Source: Larkinella punicea (lineage in GTDB: Bacteria > Bacteroidota > Bacteroidia > Cytophagales > Spirosomataceae). From it: a DNA stretch of 64,000 bases. Shown one piece after another: positions 1-7,207 of the stretch. The stretch covers positions 1 to 64,000 of the forward strand of contig NZ_QOWE01000033.1 of assembly GCF_003334855.1 (NCBI RefSeq), read 5' to 3'. Position 1 is the first letter of the stretch, and the number at the start of each line of letters is the position of its first letter. Under the pieces are notes generated by a model. It was given only the letters and a program-made list of their open reading frames with translations. It was not told where the DNA came from and did not search any database. A program made the position numbers and the translations under genes.

Positions 1-96
1 TTTCCAGGATGAACTCGGGTAACAGGAACTGAATCAGGGGCAAGAAACTCTCCAAAACAATACAGGTTTGATCAAAAACACAAACCTAAAAAAATC

Positions 97-375
97 CTAC
101 GCCCTCCACAACTTTTGCTCTTGATCCGTTTTCGGGGCGTAATTGTCAGATTTGCACATGCAAAAATCGCACAGGTCCGGGGCTGCGATTCCATTCCTGT
201 ACGGTTTTGTGTCGTTCGATGTTTTACCATAAAACCTGTGTAAAGGTATGAAAAATGTATTACGCTTCAGTGTCGCGATTCTGGTTACAGACACGCTTTC
301 AAAAAGTCTGACGATAGGAGAGACTTTTTCTTCCAAAGTAAGGTGCGCCATACCTTCTTTAGAGTTATCAACCAC
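97..375 (-). CDS. small hypothetical protein (doubtful)
   Basis: An open frame of 92 codons starts at ATG 375; a second ATG lies eight codons in. The product is mildly basic and has two Cys residues close together near the C-terminus (DLCDFCMC), but no signal peptide, membrane segment or recognised domain. The opposite strand has no competing frame here. It lies alone at the left edge of the AT-rich accessory region. I do not recognise it, and it may be a chance or decayed frame. Confidence 0.25.
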   Translation of the reverse strand: MVDNSKEGMAHLTLEEKVSPIVRLFESVSVTRIATLKRNTFFIPLHRFYGKTSNDTKPYRNGIAAPDLCDFCMCKSDNYAPKTDQEQKLWRA

Positions 376-527
376 CTAAAGAAGAAAGTTAGATTAGTTT
401 TTAGTCATCTGAGACCTCAAAAGCTGATTCTGGTATCATTATCAATGTAATATTTAAGAAAAACTGTTTTTTATTAGTTTGTGCAAGCAATTTAATTGGA
501 ATTGTTTTTACATTAACAGAAAGTTTT

Positions 528-791
528 ATGAAAAAGCTAAAACTAGTTTCTTCGAAACGACTACAAGTAGGCTTGTTGGCTACCATCCTTGTCTTTAGTA
601 CTGCTCAAGCAACATATGCTAAATTTATAGGCTGGGAAAATGACAATGGGGGCGGGTATGCTGTCAGTTGTGGTGGAGGTGCTTATACGGTAAATTTTGA
701 GACATACTATTTCTGCGGTGTTGCTGTTGATCATAGAGAAGTATGGCGAGATGGAAATAACAGTGTATTGAGTGGTAACCCATGCCAGTAA
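528..791 (+). CDS. small secreted Gly/Cys-containing protein, unknown
   Basis: The product has 87 residues. A basic start and hydrophobic core (residues 14-27) end in an Ala-rich site near residue 31, which is a clear signal peptide. The mature part is only about 55 residues, rich in Gly, Asn and aromatic residues, with three Cys (48, 63, 86). This is the pattern of a small exported peptide. The gene is AT-rich compared with the window from 4.7 kb on. It is followed after about 60 bases by the carboxypeptidase-regulatory-domain gene on the same strand, so the two may be co-transcribed. I do not recognise the family; a role as a secreted effector or signal peptide would be a guess. Confidence 0.5.
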   Translation: MKKLKLVSSKRLQVGLLATILVFSTAQATYAKFIGWENDNGGGYAVSCGGGAYTVNFETYYFCGVAVDHREVWRDGNNSVLSGNPCQ

Positions 792-853
792 AAGTTTGTC
801 AATTTCAACATTACGTGCCTACCACATCGTTTTTGTGGTAGGCTTTATTGCAG

Positions 854-1795
854 ATGAAGATAATTAAATTGTTGATTACTATCATATTGTTTTTTGTAAC
901 AGTTGCTTTTCCTGTTTTTGGACAAGTTGCTAAGTGTATAGTAATAGATGCATTAAATCATAAACCGGTGCCATATGCAACGGTTTATTCTAGTAAATCA
1001 GGAATGGGGATACACGCAGATGAAGAGGGGTATTTTGAATGGCATACAGGTATTTCATCTGATTCAATTGTAGTGTCAAGCGTAGGTTATAAACACCAGA
1101 AAATTATGATAAAATCATTAAAAGAAGATATAGTAAATTCTATAGAGATTAATCAGGATTTGGTAGAATTGAGCGAGGTAATAGTAAGGCCGGGTAGTAA
1201 AAGTTTAGAGAGAATAGTTGGTTTTTTTTACAATGAACCTGATAAAAATCGTGGAATGGGGCCAGGGGGAATCTCAGAAAATCAGATTTTTGTCAATTAT
1301 TACCCTAATACTGAACAAATGGAAGGTTATATAAAAAAACTAATGTTTGATATAAAGGGATTTGATTTGTCCCAAAAAAGTTCTAGAGCTAGGATAAGAA
1401 TACTCAGCTATAATAAATCGAGTGGTTTACCTGATCGTGATTTATTAAGGGAAAGTATTGTTGTTAAAATAACAAAATTCTCGCCAAATATTTTATTGAA
1501 TATAGAAAAATATAAGATTGTTTTTCCGACAGATGGTGTATTTATTGGATTAGAGTTTATCTGCCATAATGAATTTATTTATAAAAAGAAATCATTATCT
1601 CGCCAGAAAACAGATTGTCCAAGAATTACTACAACGAAAGCAGAAAATTACAGAGAAGAAGGGAAAAGTTATTATTGGACTTATCATGCTAATAGATGGA
1701 TATGGGCCTGCATTTCAGATGGTTCTATTTTTCCGGGACAAAGTTGGCACGGAAGAGTATTTAAATTCGGTGCAGTAATTAGTTCTTTTCAATAA
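854..1795 (+). CDS. carboxypeptidase-like regulatory domain protein
   Basis: The start chosen is ATG 854 rather than TTG 848, because MKIIK plus a hydrophobic run to about residue 23 makes a good signal peptide. Residues 25-95 have the look of a CarboxypepD_reg-like beta-sandwich: KPVPYATVYS, a later VSSVGYK, then the ELSEVIVRPG linker common before TonB-plug or barrel domains in Bacteroidota. The remaining 200 residues are not recognised. Codon use is strongly AT-biased (runs of AAA, ATA, TTA), unlike the housekeeping genes downstream, which suggests transfer. The last residues are poorly conserved-looking; the next frame continues as an open stretch to about 1875, so the true C-terminus may be frameshifted. 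Outer-membrane or periplasmic location is inferred. Confidence 0.6.
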   Translation: MKIIKLLITIILFFVTVAFPVFGQVAKCIVIDALNHKPVPYATVYSSKSGMGIHADEEGYFEWHTGISSDSIVVSSVGYKHQKIMIKSLKEDIVNSIEINQDLVELSEVIVRPGSKSLERIVGFFYNEPDKNRGMGPGGISENQIFVNYYPNTEQMEGYIKKLMFDIKGFDLSQKSSRARIRILSYNKSSGLPDRDLLRESIVVKITKFSPNILLNIEKYKIVFPTDGVFIGLEFICHNEFIYKKKSLSRQKTDCPRITTTKAENYREEGKSYYWTYHANRWIWACISDGSIFPGQSWHGRVFKFGAVISSFQ

Positions 1796-1924
1796 GAAGC
1801 ATGTTGAATATGGAAGTGCAGCAGCTTCTGGGGTCTTTGTGGTATCTGTTGAGATAGTAGTTGATAGTACAGCTTAAATTCTAAAACGAAATGAAACAGA
1901 TGGGTTTGCTGACAAAAATAGGAA

Positions 1925-2368
1925 GTGTTGGAACTTTTAGAAGCAGGTGAGCCTGGCAACCGCTCCGCTCGGTTATGTTTCAGTGAAAGTGGCGCTCCTG
2001 AGAAAGGAGCCGATGGAACAGGTTATTACACTGATGACACTCGGATGGATTGCAAACTTCGTTATCAAAAGGCGGGAATCTATTTTGCTTTGGTGGCAAA
2101 ATCACAATCACAACATCGTTCGGCAGGTATTTGGTGGGCAACGTCAACGACAATGGGTGGGAATTGGTATGCTGCTTACGAACCGAAATGCAAAGGAGAG
2201 ACTATCAAGCAGGAAACACCCAGTAGTAATTATGTTAGCCACAATGATTGGGTTTGTCGGCCCTATGAGTCAACCACAGCCTTACATCGATATAAGTTTA
2301 AGACAACATTCTATAATTACTCTTGGAATTTTAGTTACGGTGAATTAGAAATTAGTCATGGTTACTAA
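1925..2368 (+). CDS. hypothetical protein, possibly frameshifted
   Basis: The frame opens at GTG 1925 and gives 147 residues. Its C-terminal two thirds read like a genuine extracellular protein: rich in Tyr, Trp, Ser, Thr and Asn, with three Cys. The first 30 residues look artificial. A better beginning (ATG 1891, MKQMGLLTKIGSV) lies in another frame and stops after 19 codons, so the intact gene may need a one-base frameshift near 1935-1950. The stop overlaps the start of the next gene by 11 bases. The region is AT-rich. No family recognised; it may be a decayed gene. Confidence 0.35.
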   Translation: MLELLEAGEPGNRSARLCFSESGAPEKGADGTGYYTDDTRMDCKLRYQKAGIYFALVAKSQSQHRSAGIWWATSTTMGGNWYAAYEPKCKGETIKQETPSSNYVSHNDWVCRPYESTTALHRYKFKTTFYNYSWNFSYGELEISHGY

Positions 2369-3164
2369 TATTATTTTCAACGCCTTCAGTTACCTGAAGG
2401 CGTTGATTTTCTTGATTTTCAGCCTTTTTATTGTAGCTGAGGCTACAGCTCAAACCACCTTATATCTGAAGCCAACCGTTGGTTTGCAAACGCTATTTTC
2501 AGATTTCACTCAACCTCCAAGTTATGGACATCTTCGGAAATCTTTTGGGAATTACGATTTTTGGAGTTTGTTAGTCCAATATGATATTAACTCTAAATTG
2601 AGAATTTCAACCGGAGTTAGTGAAAGTGATATTGGTTGGGGGTATAAAATTAAAGCGCCCACAACACGAGCAGCACAGAGAACAGCAGCTCCAATCATTC
2701 AATTTCCATTAAAAGCGGATATTTTGCTGAAAGAAAATATCCGGATTGGTAAACTTGATAAAATTGGTTATCGCTACGCCATGATTTTCGATTTGTATAC
2801 AACGGCTGGAATCAGCTATGACTGGTTTAGATTTGATAATTATGAAGGGGCAATTCTTGGGCTAAGTGTTACAGACCCAAAACTGGATAAAATCGAAATC
2901 GAAGAAAAACTCCCCAATGTCCTCCACCGGCGCGGGGCCTCGATTCAGGCCGGGATTGGTTTTCAGTTCAAAAGCCACGACAAAGACCGGCTCGATATTC
3001 AGTTGGTTTATTCGCAGGGCTTGAGAAAATTGGTAACCGCCGACGTGGATTATACCATCAACCAAACCGCGTATTTCCTGCAAATGGCGGCTAGAGGCAC
3101 CGCGTTTCGGATCACGGCATCCTATCCCATTCGGCTCAGCAAGCGCAGAAAGTCTGAAGAGTAA
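2358..3164 (+). CDS. outer-membrane beta-barrel-like protein
   Basis: The product has 268 residues. A hydrophobic leader ends at AEATAQ (about residue 32). The mature part alternates polar and aromatic residues in strand-like stretches, for example LRISTGVSESDIGWGYK, RYAMIFDLYTTAGISYDWF and ASIQAGIGFQFK. The end is LQMAARGTAFRITASYPIRL plus a basic tail. This is the pattern of a Bacteroidota porin-like or PorT-like barrel. Base composition changes inside the gene: the first 170 codons are AT-rich, while from about 2880 the sequence is GC-rich like the rest of the chromosome. That suggests a mosaic gene made by recombination. A decayed copy of its 3' end lies at 4500-4585. The function is unknown. 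Confidence 0.55.
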   Translation: MVTNIIFNAFSYLKALIFLIFSLFIVAEATAQTTLYLKPTVGLQTLFSDFTQPPSYGHLRKSFGNYDFWSLLVQYDINSKLRISTGVSESDIGWGYKIKAPTTRAAQRTAAPIIQFPLKADILLKENIRIGKLDKIGYRYAMIFDLYTTAGISYDWFRFDNYEGAILGLSVTDPKLDKIEIEEKLPNVLHRRGASIQAGIGFQFKSHDKDRLDIQLVYSQGLRKLVTADVDYTINQTAYFLQMAARGTAFRITASYPIRLSKRRKSEE

Positions 3165-3211
3165 TTCGGTAACGTTTGTCCGTAGCGGTTTCTTGTTTTT
3201 AGCATCACGAT

Positions 3212-3406
3212 ATGCCACTGAATAGAAAACAAAAAAAAGAACTTCCATTCGCCGGGCTGTTTTTTGCAATCTGCATGATGGCTTTCAGTTCCTATGGCTC
3301 CTTTGATGCAACCAAGGCAGGTTTTTACTTGTCGCTTTTGGCCGGGTTATTATGGATGATAATGACAGGTTATCTTGTTAGTGAATTTCAGAATGAAAAA
3401 GATTAA
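3212..3406 (+). CDS. small two-helix membrane protein
   Basis: The product has 64 residues with a basic N-terminus (PLNRKQKKE) and two predicted membrane helices (about 13-31 and 37-56), ending in a short acidic-basic tail. It starts 47 bases after the barrel gene on the same strand, so it could belong to the same transcript. I do not recognise a family. The length and clean topology suggest a real small membrane protein. Confidence 0.45.
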   Translation: MPLNRKQKKELPFAGLFFAICMMAFSSYGSFDATKAGFYLSLLAGLLWMIMTGYLVSEFQNEKD

Positions 3407-3449
3407 TTTTGCTTTAAGAAAATTGTGCCTATTTTATAAAATTTGCATA

Positions 3450-3758
3450 ATGAACGTAAACATAATTGCAGAGAAGCTAAGAATTAAATATGATAATTAT
3501 GTAGAAGGTTCATTGACCGAAAATGACTATCGGTTTTGGATTGTGTATATTACCAGTGCCGTTGCAGGTTGTCTAATTTATTACTTCTACACGTTCAAAT
3601 TCAAATATTTTTTTAATATAAAAGATTCCAGAAGTCTTGCACTGGTAATGGCAGCCGTTTGCTTATTGTTTCCGGCTGTTTCCTTGCGGAGGCTCCATAT
3701 TGTTGCAGTTTTCATACTAATTCATTTGGTGAAAAGTTTGCTTGAAATGAATGCCTGA
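3450..3758 (+). CDS. small integral membrane protein, unknown
   Basis: The start at ATG 3450 gives 102 residues. An upstream TTG start at 3375 would overlap the preceding gene and add an unlikely basic extension. The first 28 residues are soluble. Three hydrophobic segments follow at roughly 29-47, 62-78 and 82-98, separated by a Lys/Phe-rich loop. It is AT-rich like its neighbours. There is no recognised domain. It may form part of a small accessory membrane cluster with the gene just upstream. Confidence 0.45.
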   Translation: MNVNIIAEKLRIKYDNYVEGSLTENDYRFWIVYITSAVAGCLIYYFYTFKFKYFFNIKDSRSLALVMAAVCLLFPAVSLRRLHIVAVFILIHLVKSLLEMNA

Positions 3759-3839
3759 GTAGGCAAAAATAAACTAACCTGATTCATCACGTCAAAGTGA
3801 ATAGGGGCTATTCAGGCACGGTTTTTTGTCGCCATAAAA

Positions 3840-4475
3840 ATGGGGAAATGTTTAGTTATTTGCTTATTATTAGTTGTATCAACTACCTGCTTTTCACAGA
3901 ATAAGTTTACGCATGGTGTTGGTATTGCCTGGCAAAGTACCGTTATGAACTTTTTTAATTTCAAACCCATTCCTACCTTCTCCTATTATATGCCATATAA
4001 TTATGAGCGGAATATACAGGGATTAGGTCTGCAATCATTCGTTACGTATAATATTTCTAATCAATGGGCGTTTTCGTATGTTCCAACGCTACGCTATGAC
4101 GATCTAGAAATTAATCCCGATACCATTCCCGGAAACTACAGACGGGGGTTGATTGTCAATCACCAATTTTCCATACTGAGAAGTTTAGGCATAAAAAACA
4201 AATTCAATCGAAACCATAAGGTCGGTATAGGGTATTCTCTATTTAATTCTTTTAACAAAGCGATAAAATTTTACGATCCTGTTTATCAAATTCATTTTTC
4301 TATTCCATTGCGATTTCCAGCGATCACCCTGCGATATGATATACCCCTTGGTAAGAAGCTTTTGCTTTTTCCAACCGCCAATATCATTTATAAGGATTTT
4401 CCAAATGATCCCGTTTCCGGAAATCGGCGGTATGTATTTTATACTGTCTCCGTGTTGTATACAGCAGGACGCTAA
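3840..4475 (+). CDS. secreted/outer-membrane beta-rich protein, unknown
   Basis: The product has 211 residues and a clear signal peptide ending at TTCFSQ (about residue 20). The rest shows alternating aromatic/polar strands (LQSFVTYNISNQWAFSYVPTL, IHFSIPLRFPAITLRYDIPL) and ends in an aromatic strand with YTVSVLY, a plausible barrel closing strand. No family is recognised. The gene is AT-rich and lies immediately before a decayed fragment of an unrelated barrel gene, so its 3' end sits at a rearrangement junction. Confidence 0.5.
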   Translation: MGKCLVICLLLVVSTTCFSQNKFTHGVGIAWQSTVMNFFNFKPIPTFSYYMPYNYERNIQGLGLQSFVTYNISNQWAFSYVPTLRYDDLEINPDTIPGNYRRGLIVNHQFSILRSLGIKNKFNRNHKVGIGYSLFNSFNKAIKFYDPVYQIHFSIPLRFPAITLRYDIPLGKKLLLFPTANIIYKDFPNDPVSGNRRYVFYTVSVLYTAGR

Positions 4476-4499
4476 TTTTACACAAATGTTAAAATTATC

Positions 4500-4585
4500 C
4501 TGCAAATGGCGGCTCGTGGCTCCCCTTTCCAAATACCCCATCCTATCTCATCCGGCTCAGCAAACGGAGGAACCGGGACGAATGA
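4500..4585 (+). pseudogene. decayed 3' end of a beta-barrel gene
   Basis: The bases match the last codons of the barrel gene at 2358-3164. LQMAARG appears in one frame, and after a single missing base the next frame reads SYLIRLSKRR and ends with TGA at 4583-4585. In the intact gene the same segment reads LQMAARG...SYPIRLSKRR and then stops. No upstream part of that gene is present. This is a scar of a duplication or recombination just before argS. Confidence 0.6.
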
Positions 4586-4640
4586 GCGGTTTTTAATGCA
4601 GTTCCTTCCCTTCAACACGGATGGAAACTAATTTTTGGCG

Positions 4641-4648
4641 TAGTTTTG
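4641..4648 (+). promoter_or_regulatory. possible -7 box for argS
   Basis: TAGTTTTG fits the Bacteroidota -7 consensus TAnnTTTG and lies 24 bases before the argS start codon. No convincing TTTG -33 box is seen at the expected distance, so this is tentative. Confidence 0.35.
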
Positions 4649-4671
4649 TGCTTTGAATCTTACCTGGTCGA

Positions 4672-6450
4672 ATGGACATTCAAGCACAACTCAAACTAGC
4701 CATTGCCGAAGCGATCAATTCGCTGTTCAATGTGCCCGTTGAAACCGTTATTCTGCAACCTACCAAAAAAGAATTTGAAGGGCTCTATACTTTCGTGACC
4801 TTCCCGTTGACCAAAACGACCCGAAAACCGCCGGTGGAGATCGGTCAGGCCATCGGAACGTATCTGAAAGAAAACACGACGATTATCAGCCAATTCAATG
4901 TTGTTCAGGGCTTTCTGAACCTCACCATCGCCGATTCGGTCTGGGTCGAGGAGTTGAGCGCGATTCTGGCGAATCCGGACTGGGGGCAGTTGCCGTCGCG
5001 AAACGAGTCGGTGATGGTGGAGTTTTCGTCGCCCAACACCAACAAACCGCTGCACCTGGGCCACCTGCGCAACAACTTTCTGGGCGATTCGGTCAGCCGG
5101 ATTCTGAAAGCCAACGGCTACGACGTCGTGAAAGCCTGTCTGGTCAACGACCGGGGCATTCACATCTGCAAGTCGATGCTGGCCTATCAGGAGTTTGGCA
5201 ATGGCGAGACACCCGAATCGACGGGCATGAAAGGTGATCACCTGATCGGGAAATACTACGTCTGGTTCGACAAAGCCCACAAGCAGCAAATCGAGGAGCT
5301 GATCGAGGAGGGAATGCCGCGGGAAGAAGCCGAGAAAAAAACGCCCCTGCTGCTGAAAGTGCAGGAAATGCTGCGGAAGTGGGAGCAGGGCGACCCCGAA
5401 ACCGTCGCGCTCTGGAAGCAGATGAACGAGTGGGTATATGCCGGTTTTGCCGAAACCTACCACGAAATTGGCGTGAGTTTCGATAAAACCTACTACGAAT
5501 CGGAGACCTATCTGCTGGGCAAAGATGTCATCGAAGACGGTTTGCAGAAGAACGTTTTCTACCGTAAACCGGATGGCTCGGTCTGGATCGACCTCGCCGA
5601 CGAAGGGCTCGATCAGAAGCTGGTGCTGCGGTCGGATGGCACCTCGGTGTACATCACGCAGGATTTGGGCACCACCGACCTGAAATTTCAGGATTATCCG
5701 GTTCAGCGCGGTATCTGGGTAGTGGGCAACGAGCAGGACTACCATTTTGCGGTATTATTTGCGATTCTGCGCCGGTTGGGTCGCCCTTATGCCGACGGCC
5801 TGTTCCACCTTTCCTACGGCATGGTCGACTTGCCTAGTGGCAAAATGAAGTCGCGCGAAGGCACGGTGGTCGATGCCGATGACCTGATCGAAGAGATGGT
5901 TGAAACCGCCCGGAACCGCACCCGGGAATTGGGTAAAATTGACGACTTTGAAAGCGAAGAAGCCACCCGGCTGTATCACATGCTGGCGATGGGGGCTTTG
6001 AAATATTATTTATTGAAGGTGGATCCGAAAAAAAGGATGACGTTTAACCCGGAGGAGTCGATTGATTTCCAGGGACATACCGGACCCTTTATTCAATATA
6101 CCCACGCCCGGATTTGCTCGGTTTTGCGCAAAGCGGCCCAGTTGGGAATTGATCCTGCGGGTTCATTAAACTTGGTCGAACTGGCTGATAGTGAGCAACA
6201 ACTCGTCTATTTATTGACGCAGTTTTACCAGCGTATTACCGAAGCCGGAACCGATTACGCCCCCTCGTATCTGGGGCAGTATGCCTTCGAACTGGCCAAG
6301 GCCTACAACCAGTTTTACGGGGAGTTGTCGATCCTGTCGGAACCGGATGCCGACAAACTCAAATTTCGAGTGGCATTATCGAAAGCCGTTGTCGAAACTA
6401 TCTGTAAAACAATGGAGTTATTAGGAATTGAAGTGCCTACTAAAATGTAA
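4672..6450 (+). CDS. argS: arginyl-tRNA synthetase
   Basis: ArgRS charges tRNA-Arg with arginine in the cytoplasm. The 592-residue product has the normal length and domain order: an N-terminal Arg-tRNA-synt-N domain (about 1-90), the class I catalytic core, and a DALR anticodon-binding domain (about 465-592). The HIGH-type motif is HLGH at 128-131, preceded by VEFSSPNTNKP, a diagnostic ArgRS sequence. The second signature is KMKSR (391-395), the expected KMSKS variant. The end VPTKM is typical for the family. It is the first gene after the AT-rich region and has normal GC content. It overlaps nothing; the peroxidase gene begins 16 bases after the stop and is probably co-transcribed. Confidence 0.97.
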   Translation: MDIQAQLKLAIAEAINSLFNVPVETVILQPTKKEFEGLYTFVTFPLTKTTRKPPVEIGQAIGTYLKENTTIISQFNVVQGFLNLTIADSVWVEELSAILANPDWGQLPSRNESVMVEFSSPNTNKPLHLGHLRNNFLGDSVSRILKANGYDVVKACLVNDRGIHICKSMLAYQEFGNGETPESTGMKGDHLIGKYYVWFDKAHKQQIEELIEEGMPREEAEKKTPLLLKVQEMLRKWEQGDPETVALWKQMNEWVYAGFAETYHEIGVSFDKTYYESETYLLGKDVIEDGLQKNVFYRKPDGSVWIDLADEGLDQKLVLRSDGTSVYITQDLGTTDLKFQDYPVQRGIWVVGNEQDYHFAVLFAILRRLGRPYADGLFHLSYGMVDLPSGKMKSREGTVVDADDLIEEMVETARNRTRELGKIDDFESEEATRLYHMLAMGALKYYLLKVDPKKRMTFNPEESIDFQGHTGPFIQYTHARICSVLRKAAQLGIDPAGSLNLVELADSEQQLVYLLTQFYQRITEAGTDYAPSYLGQYAFELAKAYNQFYGELSILSEPDADKLKFRVALSKAVVETICKTMELLGIEVPTKM

Positions 6451-6466
6451 ACCTCTCCCAACTCAA

Positions 6467-7084
6467 ATGAAAAAGCTGCTTCTTCTAGTATCTGTTGGTG
6501 TCCTGGCTGTAACCTTATCCAGCTTTATGTCTGTAAAAACTGTTTTAAATTTCCTGCTGAGCGACAAGAGTGAAGTCGCTGTACGTCCGGCGAACGCGGT
6601 TGCTCCAACCAAATCATTGTACGATTTTACCGTCAACTCCATTGAAGGTAAAACCGTCCCCCTGAAACAATACCGGGGTAAAAAGGTGGTGATCCTGAAC
6701 ACGGCCTCCAAGTGCGGTTTTACGCCACAGTTTGAAAAATGGGAAGCGTTCTACAAAGAACACGGCGACAAAGTGGTCGTTTTAGGATTCCCGTCCAACA
6801 ACTTTAAGAGCCAGGATCCCGGCAGCAACTCCGAAATCGCTGAGTTCTGCAAAAAGAATTACGGTGTATCGTTCCCGATGTTCGAGAAAACCGAAGTGCT
6901 GGGCGAAAACCAGGCTCCGCTCTACAAGTGGCTGTCTGATAAGTCGATGAACGGCTGGAATGACAAGGTGCCAACCTGGAACTTCTGTAAATACGTCATC
7001 AACGAAAAAGGCGAACTGACGCACTTCTTCGCATCCAAAGTGTTACCAACCGATCCGGAATTCAAGTCGGCTGTTGGTATTTGA
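6467..7084 (+). CDS. glutathione peroxidase family protein (exported)
   Basis: The start is ATG 6467 (MKKLLLLVSVGVLAV), which gives a leader or signal anchor; longer starts run back into argS. The GPx fold follows from about residue 50. The peroxidatic Cys is C83 in NTASKCGFTPQ. The second signature GFPSNNF and the WNF motif are present. The WNF motif reads WNFCKYVI, with a Cys in the usual variable position. The product reduces peroxides, most likely using thioredoxin rather than glutathione as for bacterial Cys-GPx, and here outside the cytoplasm. It follows argS by 16 bases, probably in one transcript, and is closed by the long hairpin downstream. Confidence 0.9.
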   Translation: MKKLLLLVSVGVLAVTLSSFMSVKTVLNFLLSDKSEVAVRPANAVAPTKSLYDFTVNSIEGKTVPLKQYRGKKVVILNTASKCGFTPQFEKWEAFYKEHGDKVVVLGFPSNNFKSQDPGSNSEIAEFCKKNYGVSFPMFEKTEVLGENQAPLYKWLSDKSMNGWNDKVPTWNFCKYVINEKGELTHFFASKVLPTDPEFKSAVGI

Positions 7085-7094
7085 GTTAAAATTT

Positions 7095-7194
7095 AATGAT
7101 AAATGTAAAATGTAGAATGATGAATGTAAAAGTGATGGCTGGTATAAACTCCGTCACTTTTACATTCATCATTCTACATTTTACATTTATCATT
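7095..7194. repeat. perfect 41-bp inverted repeat with 18-nt loop
   Basis: The arms 7095-7135 and 7154-7194 are exact reverse complements; the loop is 7136-7153. The outer word is AATGATAAATGTAAA and the inner word AATGTAAAAGT. Both words and the loop length recur in the hairpin at 44976-45103, but the middle of the arm differs. It lies between the peroxidase gene and menA and ends 13 bases before the menA start, so any menA mRNA from upstream would carry it. Confidence 0.95.
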
Positions 7195-7207
7195 TATTGC
7201 TAAAACT

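Noticed and set aside
4696-5745. Long minus-strand open frame opposite argS (about 350 codons).
   Set aside because: It is the antisense shadow of argS, whose protein has all family motifs; GC-rich codon use opens such frames.
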